A stretch of DNA of 64,000 nt. It comes from Nocardia anaemiae NBRC 100462. Its GTDB lineage: Bacteria > Actinomycetota > Actinomycetes > Mycobacteriales > Mycobacteriaceae. How positions within the stretch are numbered: position 1 is the stretch's first letter; every line of letters begins with the position of its first letter. Position numbers and translations under genes: made by a program. Of this stretch, positions 40,305-49,461 are shown one piece after another. The stretch lies in assembly GCF_001612725.1 (NCBI RefSeq), contig NZ_BDAZ01000041.1, positions 85,491-149,490 of the forward strand. Reading direction: 5' to 3'. A model generated the notes under the pieces. That model ran no database searches and was not told the origin of the DNA. It was given only the letters and a program-made list of their open reading frames with translations.

Positions 40305-42151
40305 CAGGCTCCCACCTTCTCCAGCAGGTCGGACAGCGCGGCCACCGCATCGATGCGGGCCGCGAGATAACCGTCGGGACGCTGCGGGGCGCTCAGGTCG
40401 GCGACGGCCTTTTCTGCACCGGCCAGTAGCACCGTCTCGATTCCGGCGGCACGCAACTGCTCGACCGCCGGTCCCGCCTGCTCGGCATAACGCTTGTCCG
40501 AACCACATAGTACGGCGATCGCGGCACCGGATTCGGTTGCCGCAGCGCCGATTCCGGCCACTTCCAGTGGACCGGGATTGATCGATTCGATACCGCCCGA
40601 GGCCAACAGGTTCGCGATGAAGGTGACCCGGACATTGTGTTCGGCCACCGTGCCGAGCGGCACCAGCAGCGCCCGCGGTCGCGCACCGTTGGCCGCGAGG
40701 TAGGCATCCGAGCGGTTGCGCAGCGCCTCGAAGGCGGCGCCGTAGCGAACCACATGTCCGGGCTGACGGGCAGCCTCGGACAGCGGCTGTTCGGCCAGGT
40801 TCGGGAATTCGTTGACGCCGGTGACCGCCGTCTTGCGATGTGCGACATCGGCATCCCGGGCCGACCGGGTCGCGGCGATCCGCTCGGCGAGCAGACCGGA
40901 GTCCAGGGCGGTGAGATAACCGCCCCCGGCCTCGAGCTCTTGCATGAACTCCCACGCCTTGGCGGCGAGCGCGGCGGTGAGATCCTCGACGTACCAGGAA
41001 CCGGCGCCCGGATCCTGCACATGACCCAGATGCGACTCCTCGAGCAGCAGCAGCTGGGTATTGCGAGCCATGCGGTCGGCGAACGACTTCGAAACGCCGA
41101 GTTCGCCGGGCGGCAATGCCGAATCGAAGGGCAGCACCGTAACCGTGTCCGCCCCACCGACTCCCGCGCCGAAGGCCGCGAGGGTGGTGCGCAGCATATT
41201 CACCCACGGGTCGCGCTGGGTCATCATCGCCGCGGAGGTCACCGCATGCTGCGGCGCGTCACCGAATGCCGGTGCGCCGCACACATGCGCGACGCGGGCC
41301 CAGAGCTGGCGGGCCGCACGGAATTTCGCGATGGTGGCGAACTGGTCATCCGTCGCGGCGAAGCGGAAGTCCAACTGCTCGAAGGCATCCGCGATGTCCA
41401 GACCGTCTTCGGCGAGTGCGCGCAGATAGGCCAGGCCCGCCGCCACCGCCGCTCCGAGTTCCTGTGCGTCCGAGGCGCCCGCATCGTGAAAGGCGGTGCC
41501 GTCCACGGTGATCGCGCGCACTGTCTCCGATCGCTGCACCGCCTGACCGGCCAGGGCGATCGCCTCGGGCAGCTCGATATCGGCGGTTCCGGCGAAGCGG
41601 CTGGTGAGCGGGGCCGCGCCCAGGGCGACTCGGATTTCGGTCCGGTCCGCCACCTGGTAATCGTCGAGCTGCGCGAAGACCTGTTGCGCCGCCGCGGAAA
41701 CCGCGTCACCGGCGGCGAGTGTCAGCGGTGCCAGTTCGAATAGCAGACCCGACAGCGCCGCGGGCAGGTCGGCTACCGGCACACCGCGCTCGCCCGCGCC
41801 GAGCCACAGCGCACTGATCCCGTTCTCCAGCGCGGCCAGGATCTCGCGATTCGCCGCGGCGCCATCGGCCGCGCCGATGAAAGCGCTGACATACCAGCCG
41901 CGGTGGACATCCCTGGTGGCGTCGCGGCCACGGACGAAGGGATATTCGCCCGGCAGCGGCAGTTCGGGCCGCTCATCCCCGCGGGTGTACAGCGGGGCGA
42001 TGGTCAGACCGTCGTAGGTCTGCTCCTCGAGCAGCTTCTCTGGCTCCTCCGGAAGTTCGGCGACATCGACCCTGCGGGCCTTCGCCAGTACCCCCGCCAC
42101 GCCCTTGCGCCATGCGGCGTAATCGGGCACCGGCTCTGAAGCAATCGGCAT
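40304..42151 (-). CDS. mutA: Methylmalonyl-CoA mutase small subunit
   Basis: The 615-residue protein is the catalytically inactive mutase subunit: the barrel is conserved in part (PFDSALPPGELGVSKSFADRMARNTQLLLLEESHLG) but the B12-binding DxHxxG is absent, reading VAEHNVR. ATG 42151 follows a GAGGAGAAGAGG run. It forms the heterodimer with MutB. A 7-bp inverted repeat CGCACAC/GTGTGCG (42176-42193) lies in its leader. Confidence 0.93.
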   Translation of the reverse strand: MPIASEPVPDYAAWRKGVAGVLAKARRVDVAELPEEPEKLLEEQTYDGLTIAPLYTRGDERPELPLPGEYPFVRGRDATRDVHRGWYVSAFIGAADGAAANREILAALENGISALWLGAGERGVPVADLPAALSGLLFELAPLTLAAGDAVSAAAQQVFAQLDDYQVADRTEIRVALGAAPLTSRFAGTADIELPEAIALAGQAVQRSETVRAITVDGTAFHDAGASDAQELGAAVAAGLAYLRALAEDGLDIADAFEQLDFRFAATDDQFATIAKFRAARQLWARVAHVCGAPAFGDAPQHAVTSAAMMTQRDPWVNMLRTTLAAFGAGVGGADTVTVLPFDSALPPGELGVSKSFADRMARNTQLLLLEESHLGHVQDPGAGSWYVEDLTAALAAKAWEFMQELEAGGGYLTALDSGLLAERIAATRSARDADVAHRKTAVTGVNEFPNLAEQPLSEAARQPGHVVRYGAAFEALRNRSDAYLAANGARPRALLVPLGTVAEHNVRVTFIANLLASGGIESINPGPLEVAGIGAAATESGAAIAVLCGSDKRYAEQAGPAVEQLRAAGIETVLLAGAEKAVADLSAPQRPDGYLAARIDAVAALSDLLEKVGA

Positions 42152-42326
42152 AGCTGCTGTTCCTCTTCTCCTCGACGCACACCCGCGTGTGCGCCCGAAA
42201 CCCTTGCATTCGCCCAGCTCAGCGAGCACATTGGTTAACGACCATTCGTGGCCTTTCCTTCGATGCTAGCGGCAGCTCCACAGCCGGTTGACCGTGGCCG
42301 CCACTACCAACCGGTAACCTGGCGCG

Positions 42327-43010
42327 GTGCTCAGGCTGATCCGGGACCCACGCATACTCGCCCTGCTCGTCGGCTGCGCGGCACTGTTCATCGCGGCCAT
42401 GCTGATCCCGCTACCCACACCGCAGCAGATGCAGGACTGGGCCACCTCGGTCGGACCGATCTTCCCGCTGCTGTTCTTCGTGGTCCATGCACTGGTCACG
42501 GTGGCCCCGGTCCCGCGGACCGTGCTGACGGTCAGCGCGGGCGTACTGTTCGGCCCTGCGCTCGGCATCGTCCTGGCCGCCTCGGCGACTACGGTCAGCG
42601 CCGCACTGGCGATTCTGCTCGTCCGCGCGCTGGATCGCGATCGAGTGGCCGCCCATCTCACCCATCCGGCCGTCCGCTCCATCGACGCACGTCTCGAACG
42701 CCGCGGTTGGCTCGCGGTCGGCTCGCTGCGCCTGATCGCCTTCGCCCCTTTCTCGGTGATCAATTACTGCTGCGCTCTCTCCTCGATCCGCTTCTGGCCC
42801 TATCTCATCGCCACCGTGGTCGGCATCCTCCCTGGGACGATCGGCACCGTCATCCTGGGCGACGCCCTCACCGGAGGTACCCACCCGGGCATGCTCGTAG
42901 TCTCCGGGGTGCTCATCGCCATCGGCATCATCGGTTTGATCGTCGACGCGAGTTGGTCGCGAACCCATCAACCGGATGTCGAAACCGTCCCGGTCACCGT
43001 GGCCGACTGA
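42327..43010 (+). CDS. TVP38/TMEM64 (DedA-like) membrane protein
   Basis: The 227-residue protein has about five hydrophobic segments. The SNARE-associated motif is present as AGVLFGPALGIVLAASATTVSAALAI-like strands with an RRGWLAVGSLRL-type loop. It diverges from mutA, exactly as Rv1491c does beside mutA in M. tuberculosis, supporting orthology by position. Related proteins are thought to be lipid scramblases or carriers. Confidence 0.86.
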   Translation: MLRLIRDPRILALLVGCAALFIAAMLIPLPTPQQMQDWATSVGPIFPLLFFVVHALVTVAPVPRTVLTVSAGVLFGPALGIVLAASATTVSAALAILLVRALDRDRVAAHLTHPAVRSIDARLERRGWLAVGSLRLIAFAPFSVINYCCALSSIRFWPYLIATVVGILPGTIGTVILGDALTGGTHPGMLVVSGVLIAIGIIGLIVDASWSRTHQPDVETVPVTVAD

Positions 43011-43115
43011 CGCCGCGGCGTGCCCGAGCGGTGTCTTGCGTCGATTCCCGGTTTGCGGATGCGGGCGGGCGGCTAACCCGGAACAGCAACGACCGCTCGA
43101 AGGAGGTGACGAACG

Positions 43116-43226
43116 ATGGTGGTACACGCACTAGAACCAGGGCCGAATGGCAATAACCACGACAACTGGAATCAAGACCCCCGCGAAGATCTGGCCGACG
43201 ACGTCATCCGCCCGTGGGGCCGCTGA
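43116..43226 (+). CDS. Small 36-residue protein with strong RBS
   Basis: ATG 43116 follows AAGGAGGTGA (43100-43109), an almost perfect Shine-Dalgarno. The peptide is acidic with an Asn-rich middle (GPNGNNHDNWNQD) and a conserved-looking C-terminus VIRPWGR. It has no membrane segment or Cys. The stop (43224-43226) lies 10 bases before the convergent HtrA-like gene ends. It could be a small protein, a RiPP precursor or a regulatory peptide; no maturation genes are adjacent. Coding is inferred from RBS and the uninterrupted frame. Confidence 0.55.
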   Translation: MVVHALEPGPNGNNHDNWNQDPREDLADDVIRPWGR

Positions 43227-43235
43227 CAATCCGAG

Positions 43236-44231
43236 TCAATCCACCGTCAACTCGATCGGGACGGCGAAGACATCGACCATCGCGCCATTGCGCAAAACCG
43301 TCACCGGCATCGAGACCCCGATGGCGTCGCCGAAGAGTTGCCGTTGGATGCCTTGGGCGTCGGTCACCTCCGAGCGAGCGACGCTGAGTACGAGGTCGCC
43401 GCGGCGCAGCCCCGCATGATCGGCGGGGCCGCCGCGGACGACTTCGACAATGCGGACACCGGCATGTCGGCCGGTGCGGGCGGCGACGGCCGCGGGCAGT
43501 GGGGCCGGGACGCCGACCAGGCCGAGGTAGGCGCGGCGGACGCGGCCGTCTTCGAGCAGAGTGTTGATGATGCGGCGAGTGGTGGCATTGATCGGGATGG
43601 CGAGGCCGAGACCGACGCCGGCGACCGCGGTATTGACACCGACCACCCGGCCCGATGAATCCGCAAGCGCACCACCGGAATTACCCGGGTTCAGGGCCGC
43701 GTCGGTTTGGATCACATCCTCGATCACCCGACCGGCCCGGCGGGAGGCGACCGGGACGGCTCGCCCCAGCGCGCTCACCACGCCCGCGGTCACCGAGCCC
43801 GCCAACCCGAGCGGACTCCCGACCGCCACCACCAATTGGCCGACCACCAGCTTGTCGGCATCGCCGAGCAGCACCGCACCCGGCGCACCAGCGCGGGCGC
43901 GCAGCACCGCGAGATCGGAGAGCGGATCGGTGCCGACCACGTCGACGCGTGCTTCCACACCGTCGGCGAATACCACATCGCCGCTGCTCGCCGAGCCGAC
44001 CACATGCGCGTTGGTCAGCAGGAATCCGTCATCGGTGAAGACCACCGCGGATCCGCTCCCCCGCCGGGTTCGCACACTCGCCACATGCGGGGTGACCGAC
44101 GCCGCGACGGCGATGACCGAACGCGAGTACGCGTCCATCGCCGATTCATCGAGGTCGGGTTGCCGGGTGGCGTCCTCCGGACCCGACAACGGGATCGACT
44201 CGTCGTCCACGCTGACCACCATCCTGCTCAT
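43236..44231 (-). CDS. HtrA-like trypsin protease with PDZ domain, no export signal
   Basis: The 331-residue protein has the S1C triad: TNAHVV (His), DPLSDLAV (Asp) and NPGNSGGAL (Ser), then a PDZ domain (about 240-325: VVRGGPADHAGLRRGDLVLSV). Unlike DegP/HtrA it has no signal peptide or membrane anchor. It would be cytoplasmic unless exported non-classically. Role is probably quality control. Confidence 0.88.
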   Translation of the reverse strand: MSRMVVSVDDESIPLSGPEDATRQPDLDESAMDAYSRSVIAVAASVTPHVASVRTRRGSGSAVVFTDDGFLLTNAHVVGSASSGDVVFADGVEARVDVVGTDPLSDLAVLRARAGAPGAVLLGDADKLVVGQLVVAVGSPLGLAGSVTAGVVSALGRAVPVASRRAGRVIEDVIQTDAALNPGNSGGALADSSGRVVGVNTAVAGVGLGLAIPINATTRRIINTLLEDGRVRRAYLGLVGVPAPLPAAVAARTGRHAGVRIVEVVRGGPADHAGLRRGDLVLSVARSEVTDAQGIQRQLFGDAIGVSMPVTVLRNGAMVDVFAVPIELTVD

Positions 44232-44390
44232 CAGGCGCGCATTCGATACCTAGGCCGCTCCCTCCAGCATCCTCCGCCACACCGCCCGGTGCGGCGTGTT
44301 CGCCACAGGCGCAACCGGATTCATCCGACGTTCACCAACGCCCGCCGATAATGAGGCGATACCGCCCAGAAACCCCATCTCCTGGATCAC

Positions 44391-44756
44391 CTACGCCCCC
44401 GGTACGCGATCCAGGAAGCCGTGCACACCGATGATCCGGCCGTCCTCGGCGAGGGTGATCACATCCGTCCCGGCGACCGGCGCACTCCCGTCGGCCGCGA
44501 CCAGCTCCCAGGAGAACCGGGCGGTGTCGTGGTGACCGTCGACCGCACCGAGCTGCCGGAATTCGAAGCCGGGGAACTGTTGGTGCACGCCCCCGATGGC
44601 GGCGGTCAGTTGCTCGTGCCCGGCGACATCGGCCAGCGGATCGGTGTAGAAACCGTCTTCGCGCCAGGCCGCGGCCACCGCCTTCGCACGCACATCGTCA
44701 TCGGTGGCATTCCATGCCGTGAAGTAGCGCCGCACCGCGTCCTCGTACTGAGACAT
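44391..44756 (-). CDS. NTF2/SnoaL-like small protein
   Basis: The 121-residue protein has the SnoaL fold pattern: YFTAWNATDDDVRAKAVAAAW, FYTDPLADVAGHEQL and a beta-sheet tail ending DGRIIGVHGFLD. These domains are isomerases, hydrolases or ligand-binding proteins; the substrate is unknown. It sits after the terminator of the resolvase-like gene, so is transcribed separately. Confidence 0.82.
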   Translation of the reverse strand: MSQYEDAVRRYFTAWNATDDDVRAKAVAAAWREDGFYTDPLADVAGHEQLTAAIGGVHQQFPGFEFRQLGAVDGHHDTARFSWELVAADGSAPVAGTDVITLAEDGRIIGVHGFLDRVPGA

Positions 44757-44786
44757 AACGAATCATCCTCTGCTGGAAGGTATTTC

Positions 44787-44816
44787 GGTATCCGCCGAAA
44801 AGTTCCGGCGGATACC
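44787..44816. terminator. Hairpin terminator downstream of the resolvase-like gene
   Basis: GGTATCCGCCG and CGGCGGATACC form a perfect 11-bp stem with an 8-base loop. It sits between the resolvase-like gene and the NTF2 gene, both on the minus strand. Confidence 0.6.
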
Positions 44817-44866
44817 TCAACCTTGCCCGCTGCCGATCACGGAGTCGATTACGCGCGAGGTAAGGA

Positions 44867-45259
44867 TCAGCGCGCGAACCACCGCGGCCACTGATAACCG
44901 CGCTCCCACACCGTGTCGCCCGTGACCACGACCAGGTCGCAGATCTCAGTGACCGCGCGCCGCGCCGCCCAGATGTGCTCTCTGCTCGGCACGATGACCG
45001 CATGCGCACCACAGCGCGCGATGGCCGAGAGCAGCCGCGCGATCGGATCGCCATGCGGCCCCACCTTCATCGAGACCAGCTCGTATCCCATCCGAGCCGC
45101 GCAGGTGCGGATGGCCCGCACATCGTGATCCACCATCGATCCCGAAATATCCCAGCGCACGAACCCGATCGCCCACGGTTTGGCCGCCACCCCGTTGCCA
45201 AGTGCCCCCGTTTCGCTTGCCAACCGCCCCACAACCTCCCATATTTCCGACCCGCTCAT
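44867..45259 (-). CDS. Resolvase N-domain-like small protein
   Basis: The 130-residue protein from ATG 45259 resembles the N-terminal fold of serine recombinases: AIGFVRWDISGSM ... DVRAIRTCAARMGYEL, then AHAVIVPSREHI and a CDLVVVTG strand. It lacks the DNA-binding domain and the recognisable catalytic Ser context, so it is not a complete recombinase. Related stand-alone proteins are frequent in Nocardia and Streptomyces near XRE/DUF5753 genes; function unknown. Confidence 0.5.
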   Translation of the reverse strand: MSGSEIWEVVGRLASETGALGNGVAAKPWAIGFVRWDISGSMVDHDVRAIRTCAARMGYELVSMKVGPHGDPIARLLSAIARCGAHAVIVPSREHIWAARRAVTEICDLVVVTGDTVWERGYQWPRWFAR

Positions 45260-45424
45260 GTCACCAACCCTGTCTGCCAGCACCCACCGAGAACGGTAGA
45301 AAGACGGTGCGTCGCGGCACCATGGTTTTGCGGGGATTTGCGGAAGTTGTTGACCCTAATGACGCTGACCGGTGACGATTAGGCACAGCCAGCGCAATAC
45401 CCACGCGAGACGAGGGCCACTCTC

Positions 45425-45742
45425 ATGCGTATACAACTGCTCGGCGGACCCACCAACAACACCGGCTCGCCCCGGCTCTGGATCGATGAGGATCGACATC
45501 TGTATCTCGTGCAGGGCTATCGGGTGGCCCATGACGCCAACCGGGTCGAAATACCACATATGCTGCTCGGCTGGCTGCAGCCAGGCACCTACATCGGCGC
45601 TCCGCTGCTCGATTCCGGGCACGGGTCCTTCACCCTCGCCGGACAGCCGATCACCGATCCGGATGCCTTGGCGCACATGCGGATTCCCGATCACGAAACC
45701 GCGATCGCGGTCCCGGTCGGGCAGAGCCCGTGGGAATGGTAA
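45425..45742 (+). CDS. Hypothetical protein, first gene of DUF6879/XRE cassette
   Basis: The 105-residue protein has no recognised domain. It is rich in His, Asp and Pro with no membrane segment, ending in SPWEW. The next gene starts four bases after its stop, so it is co-transcribed with DUF6879 and the DUF5753 regulator. It may be an effector or small partner of the cassette. Confidence 0.6.
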   Translation: MRIQLLGGPTNNTGSPRLWIDEDRHLYLVQGYRVAHDANRVEIPHMLLGWLQPGTYIGAPLLDSGHGSFTLAGQPITDPDALAHMRIPDHETAIAVPVGQSPWEW

Positions 45743-45746
45743 TGCA

Positions 45747-46292
45747 ATGCTCTTCTTCACTATCGAGGAAACCAACGATCTCATTCGCGAAACCCGCAGC
45801 GATGCTTTCCATCTCGAGGTGTCCGATGATCACTCCCAGGTCTCCGACGAGACCGAACCGATGCGCCGCGTGCTCGCGGGCCTACCACCGTTCGAGGAGG
45901 AGTCCTATCCGCCGTCGTGGCGGGCCTGGGAGAAGCTCACCAGCGAGGTCGCCGGACGCGGCGTGCCGATCCGGCGCGTGCGGGTGGTCTCGGAGCCGCT
46001 CACCGACTACGTTCGATTCCTGCACGCGCTCACCGATCGCAATCAGCGTTACGGCGAGGATATCCGCTGGCTGCCAAGGCATCTCGCCGATCCCTCGGAA
46101 TACACCGATGACGAATGGTGGCTGCTCGACGAGACGGTCGCCTTTACGATCTTCACCAAGACCGGCGATCTGGCGGGGGCCGCGGTGACCACCGACCCCG
46201 TGCTCGTCGCACGCTGCACGACAGTACGAGATACACTGTGGAACAAAGCAATTCCGCACCACGACTATATGCCCGGCGGGCGGAGTGGATGA
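45747..46292 (+). CDS. DUF6879-family protein
   Basis: The 181-residue protein shows the DUF6879 pattern: MLFFTIEETNDLIRETRSDAFHLEV, then FxPWRAWEKLTSEVAGRG-like, RVRVVSEPLTDYVRFLH and a C-terminal DEWWLLDE segment. The family lies beside XRE-DUF5753 regulators in actinomycetes. Its stop overlaps the next start (ATGA). Function unknown. Confidence 0.75.
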   Translation: MLFFTIEETNDLIRETRSDAFHLEVSDDHSQVSDETEPMRRVLAGLPPFEEESYPPSWRAWEKLTSEVAGRGVPIRRVRVVSEPLTDYVRFLHALTDRNQRYGEDIRWLPRHLADPSEYTDDEWWLLDETVAFTIFTKTGDLAGAAVTTDPVLVARCTTVRDTLWNKAIPHHDYMPGGRSG

Positions 46293-47128
46293 CCGGTGTC
46301 GAGCAGTCCCGGCAAGCCTTCGGGGCACGCTTACGTGAACTGCGCAAGGCCGCACATCTGACCGGTGTGCAGCTCGCCGCCGAGGCGGGCTGGCATTCGG
46401 CCAAGGTGTCGCGCATCGAACACGGTAAACAAACGCCGAGCGATAGCGATCTGGCCCAGTGGTGCCGATTGTGCGGCGCCGAACTTCTGCTGCCGGATCT
46501 GCGTGCGGCACTGGCCAATATCGAGGCGCTCTGGCAGGAGTGGCGGCGCATCGCCGCGACCGGACATGCCCAGCAGCAGCGCCGCCGCATCGAGCTGGAG
46601 GCACGCGCCAGCACCATCCGCAACTACGAGAACGCGGTCGTTCCCGGCCTGTTGCAGACCGAACCCTACGCGAGGGCGGTACTCGAGTCCTGTATCGACT
46701 TCGTCGGCGGTATCGACGATATCGATCGCGCGGTCGCGGCACGCATTGCGCGCCAACGGATTTTGCACCACGGCACCCATCGGATCAGCATCCTGCTGGC
46801 CGAACAGGCGCTCTACACCACCGTCGGCGATAACGAGGTGATGGCCGGTCAGCTCGAACGGCTCATCGATCTGATGCCGCTGCCCCGGCTCGGACTCGGC
46901 ATCATTCCGCGGACGGCTGATTTCTTGTACACCACAACATGTTTCGTATTGCTCGACAAACGCATCGCGGAGGTCGAGACCATCTCGGCGGGTCTCACCA
47001 TCACCCAGCCACGCGAACTCGCGTACTACGAGAAGACCTGGGCGGCGCTGCACCGGCAGGCCCGGTACGGCGAAGCCGCCCGAGCCATAATCACCGACGC
47101 GCTGAAACTGCGGTTGACGCAGCTGTAG
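46289..47128 (+). CDS. XRE-family regulator with DUF5753 domain
   Basis: The 279-residue protein has an N-terminal helix-turn-helix (about 10-65: LRELRKAAHLTGVQLAAEAG; SAKVSRIEHGKQTPS) and a DUF5753 C-domain (about 100-275, with NYENAVVPGLLQTEPYARAVL). Such proteins pair with small partners in actinomycete toxin-antitoxin-like or conflict systems. Its stop abuts that of the convergent LLM gene with no gap. Confidence 0.85.
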   Translation: MTGVEQSRQAFGARLRELRKAAHLTGVQLAAEAGWHSAKVSRIEHGKQTPSDSDLAQWCRLCGAELLLPDLRAALANIEALWQEWRRIAATGHAQQQRRRIELEARASTIRNYENAVVPGLLQTEPYARAVLESCIDFVGGIDDIDRAVAARIARQRILHHGTHRISILLAEQALYTTVGDNEVMAGQLERLIDLMPLPRLGLGIIPRTADFLYTTTCFVLLDKRIAEVETISAGLTITQPRELAYYEKTWAALHRQARYGEAARAIITDALKLRLTQL

Positions 47129-47932
47129 TCACAGTGCCGCACGGAGTTTCGCGGCATTCTCGTAATCGCGCTGCCATTCGGGTCCACTCGGCGCGAGGAT
47201 GACCCGCTCGACACCGGCGTCCCGGTGCGCGGCGAGCAAGTCGACGGCGGCCGAATGATCAGCGGGCAATGCGGGAGCGACCACGGTCACCGCAGGCACC
47301 GGACGATCGAATTGTGCGGCCAGTGCCCGCAATTCGTCGAAGTCTGCGGCCAACTGGTCCAGGCCTGGCTGCAGGGTGATCCACCCCTCGCCGTATTCGG
47401 CAGCCCGCCGCCGCGCCCGAGTTCCGTTGCCCGCGACCAGGATCGGCGGCATCACCGATCCGGGCGCCAGCGCCACGTCGACACCGTTGACCGTCGCGGT
47501 GGAACCGATGACGAGATCGGGCAGTACCCGCAGTGCCTCATCGGTGCGTCGACCGCGGTTTTCGAATGTCGTACCGGCCGCGCGCCAACCGATATCGCCG
47601 TGCGCCGGATTCCCGGTGCCGACACCGAGCAGCAACCGATTGCCCGACACATACTGCAGTGTGCTGATCTGCTTGGCCGCCCAGGCCACCGGGCGCAATG
47701 CGAGCAGCATCACGTTGTAGCCGATCCCGATCCGATCGGTGACGGCCGCCGCGGTCGCGAGCGTCACGGTGCTGTCCAGCATGGGCGCGCTGGCCACGAG
47801 ATGGTCGGTGGACCATACCGAATCGAGGTCGAGTTGTTCGGCGAGGCGGGCCGCGGCCCGCACATCGCCCAGGATCGGGTGGGCCGGATCGGGGGTGGAG
47901 GTCGGGAGGATCACGCCGATTTCGAAGGTCAT
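47129..47932 (-). CDS. LLM-class F420-dependent oxidoreductase
   Basis: The 267-residue barrel protein starts MTFEIGVILPT with DSVWSTDHLVA, RIGIGYNVMLLALRPVAWAAKQ and GVGTGNP motifs. It is shorter than the 18.2-kb homologue. Substrate unknown. It ends immediately beside the XRE gene, tail to tail. Confidence 0.83.
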   Translation of the reverse strand: MTFEIGVILPTSTPDPAHPILGDVRAAARLAEQLDLDSVWSTDHLVASAPMLDSTVTLATAAAVTDRIGIGYNVMLLALRPVAWAAKQISTLQYVSGNRLLLGVGTGNPAHGDIGWRAAGTTFENRGRRTDEALRVLPDLVIGSTATVNGVDVALAPGSVMPPILVAGNGTRARRRAAEYGEGWITLQPGLDQLAADFDELRALAAQFDRPVPAVTVVAPALPADHSAAVDLLAAHRDAGVERVILAPSGPEWQRDYENAAKLRAAL

Positions 47933-48001
47933 GAGCACAACGTTACGAACGAATCGTGAGCGTTCCAATGGCTCGATCGCTCATCGCCATGCCCGCAACG
48001 C

Positions 48002-49309
48002 TCATGCCATCGCGGCCGCCTGCTCGGCGGGTTTGCGGTGCAGGCCCTTTCGGTCGTAGTACAGCGTCACCACCGCGCCGATGACGAGACCGATGCCCAG
48101 ACCCAGCACCGCCATCCAGCTACCGCGCGCGAGCCCTGCGGCACCGCTGGCATTGAAGTAGAGGATGGCACGCACCCCGAGAAAGACCTGGTGCATGGGT
48201 TCGAAGGTGGCCAGCCACTCGAAGTACGTCGGCGTCGCCTCAATGGGGACACTGCCGCCCGAGGAGGGCAGACCGAGCACGATGAACAGGATCAGATTGA
48301 CCAGCAGACCCGCGGTGCCGAGCGCGGCCAGCACCGACAGTGCGGTCACCCCGACCGCGATGATCGCGAGCACGCAATAGAGGAAGAGCGCGAGCGGATG
48401 ATCGAGCGGCACATCCAATGCCGCTGCGACGCCGAGGAATACGGCGGACACGATCGGCGCGGTGACGATGAGGATCGCCCACTTCAACAGCAGGGTGCGG
48501 AAGCGAGAGATCGGCGCGGTCGGATAGTGCACATACCAGGGGCCGTACTCGGTCGGCGCGAATCCGAGTGCGGAATCGGTCATCGAGTGGATGATCATCG
48601 CACCGGTGAATCCGGCGAGCAGCACCATGATCGTATAAAAGAACGCCGACAATCCCTCTCCGGTGCCTTCGGGCAGCGGACGATACGGATCCACCACCAC
48701 CTGGATCGGATGGGCGAGCAGCAATTGGCTGGCACCGGCAAGCTGTGGCGCCTGGCCGCCCCCGGCAGGTTGCAGCTGGGTCTGCACGGTATCGGTGAGT
48801 TGTTTACCGACGGTCTCGTCGACGCGAGTCAGCGCCTGATCGGCAATGCGCTGCATGACCCCGGTGGCGAAACTGCCCGCCCGCGGATTCGTATGCACCG
48901 TGATGATCGGCTGTTCGACCTTGCCCGGCACCACCCCGGCCGCGCCGAGAATGGCCAGCCGCTTGGTGAAGTCACTGGGGATGACGATCGCACCGTAGGC
49001 GTTGCCCTGGCGCAGTTGCCGTTGCGCCTCGGCGAATCCGACTACACGCGCGTCTATCTTATCGGCGGGCAGGTTCGCGACGAGTGCGTCGGTGATCTGA
49101 TCGCCGACATTGGTCGGTTTGCCGCCCAAGGTATCCCCGTCGTCCTGATTGACCAGTGCGACGGGGAAATCATGCAGGTTCTTGGTCGGATTGACCACAT
49201 ACGCCAGATACATCGTGGCCAGCAGCGACATGAGCAGGGTGACCACGGCGATAGGGGCGATCCAGGCCCGTGGCCGCAGATGGCGGGCGGCGGTTGCGGC
49301 AGTCGTCAT
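48002..49309 (-). CDS. YhgE/Pip- or DUF3533-like ABC-2-type membrane protein
   Basis: The 435-residue protein has one N-terminal helix (about 15-40), a 170-residue extracytoplasmic region (NLHDFPVALVNQDDGDTLGG ...), and about five C-terminal helices. The pattern is typical of phage-infection-protein/YhgE proteins: VALVNxD motif after helix 1 and hydrophobic C-terminal permease. Function is uncertain; candidates are ABC-2 export of small molecules or surface polymers. No ATPase lies beside it. Confidence 0.75.
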   Translation of the reverse strand: MTTAATAARHLRPRAWIAPIAVVTLLMSLLATMYLAYVVNPTKNLHDFPVALVNQDDGDTLGGKPTNVGDQITDALVANLPADKIDARVVGFAEAQRQLRQGNAYGAIVIPSDFTKRLAILGAAGVVPGKVEQPIITVHTNPRAGSFATGVMQRIADQALTRVDETVGKQLTDTVQTQLQPAGGGQAPQLAGASQLLLAHPIQVVVDPYRPLPEGTGEGLSAFFYTIMVLLAGFTGAMIIHSMTDSALGFAPTEYGPWYVHYPTAPISRFRTLLLKWAILIVTAPIVSAVFLGVAAALDVPLDHPLALFLYCVLAIIAVGVTALSVLAALGTAGLLVNLILFIVLGLPSSGGSVPIEATPTYFEWLATFEPMHQVFLGVRAILYFNASGAAGLARGSWMAVLGLGIGLVIGAVVTLYYDRKGLHRKPAEQAAAMA

Positions 49310-49461
49310 GGGCGCACGGTAATCCGTCGCGGCGGTATTTCGGTACCGATCCGGCACGGGTCGGTGGCTGCTCACACCGCGGTACCCGCGGCCATCACCG
49401 AGACCGCGATCACAGTCTCGGCGCAACCAGCCTCTCCGTGGACCACCGCGTATGGGCCCGG

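Noticed and set aside
40305..41207. Upstream extension of the mutB frame
   Set aside because: It lies inside mutA in another frame and translates to Arg/Gly-rich noise; the mutB domain starts at ATG 40304.
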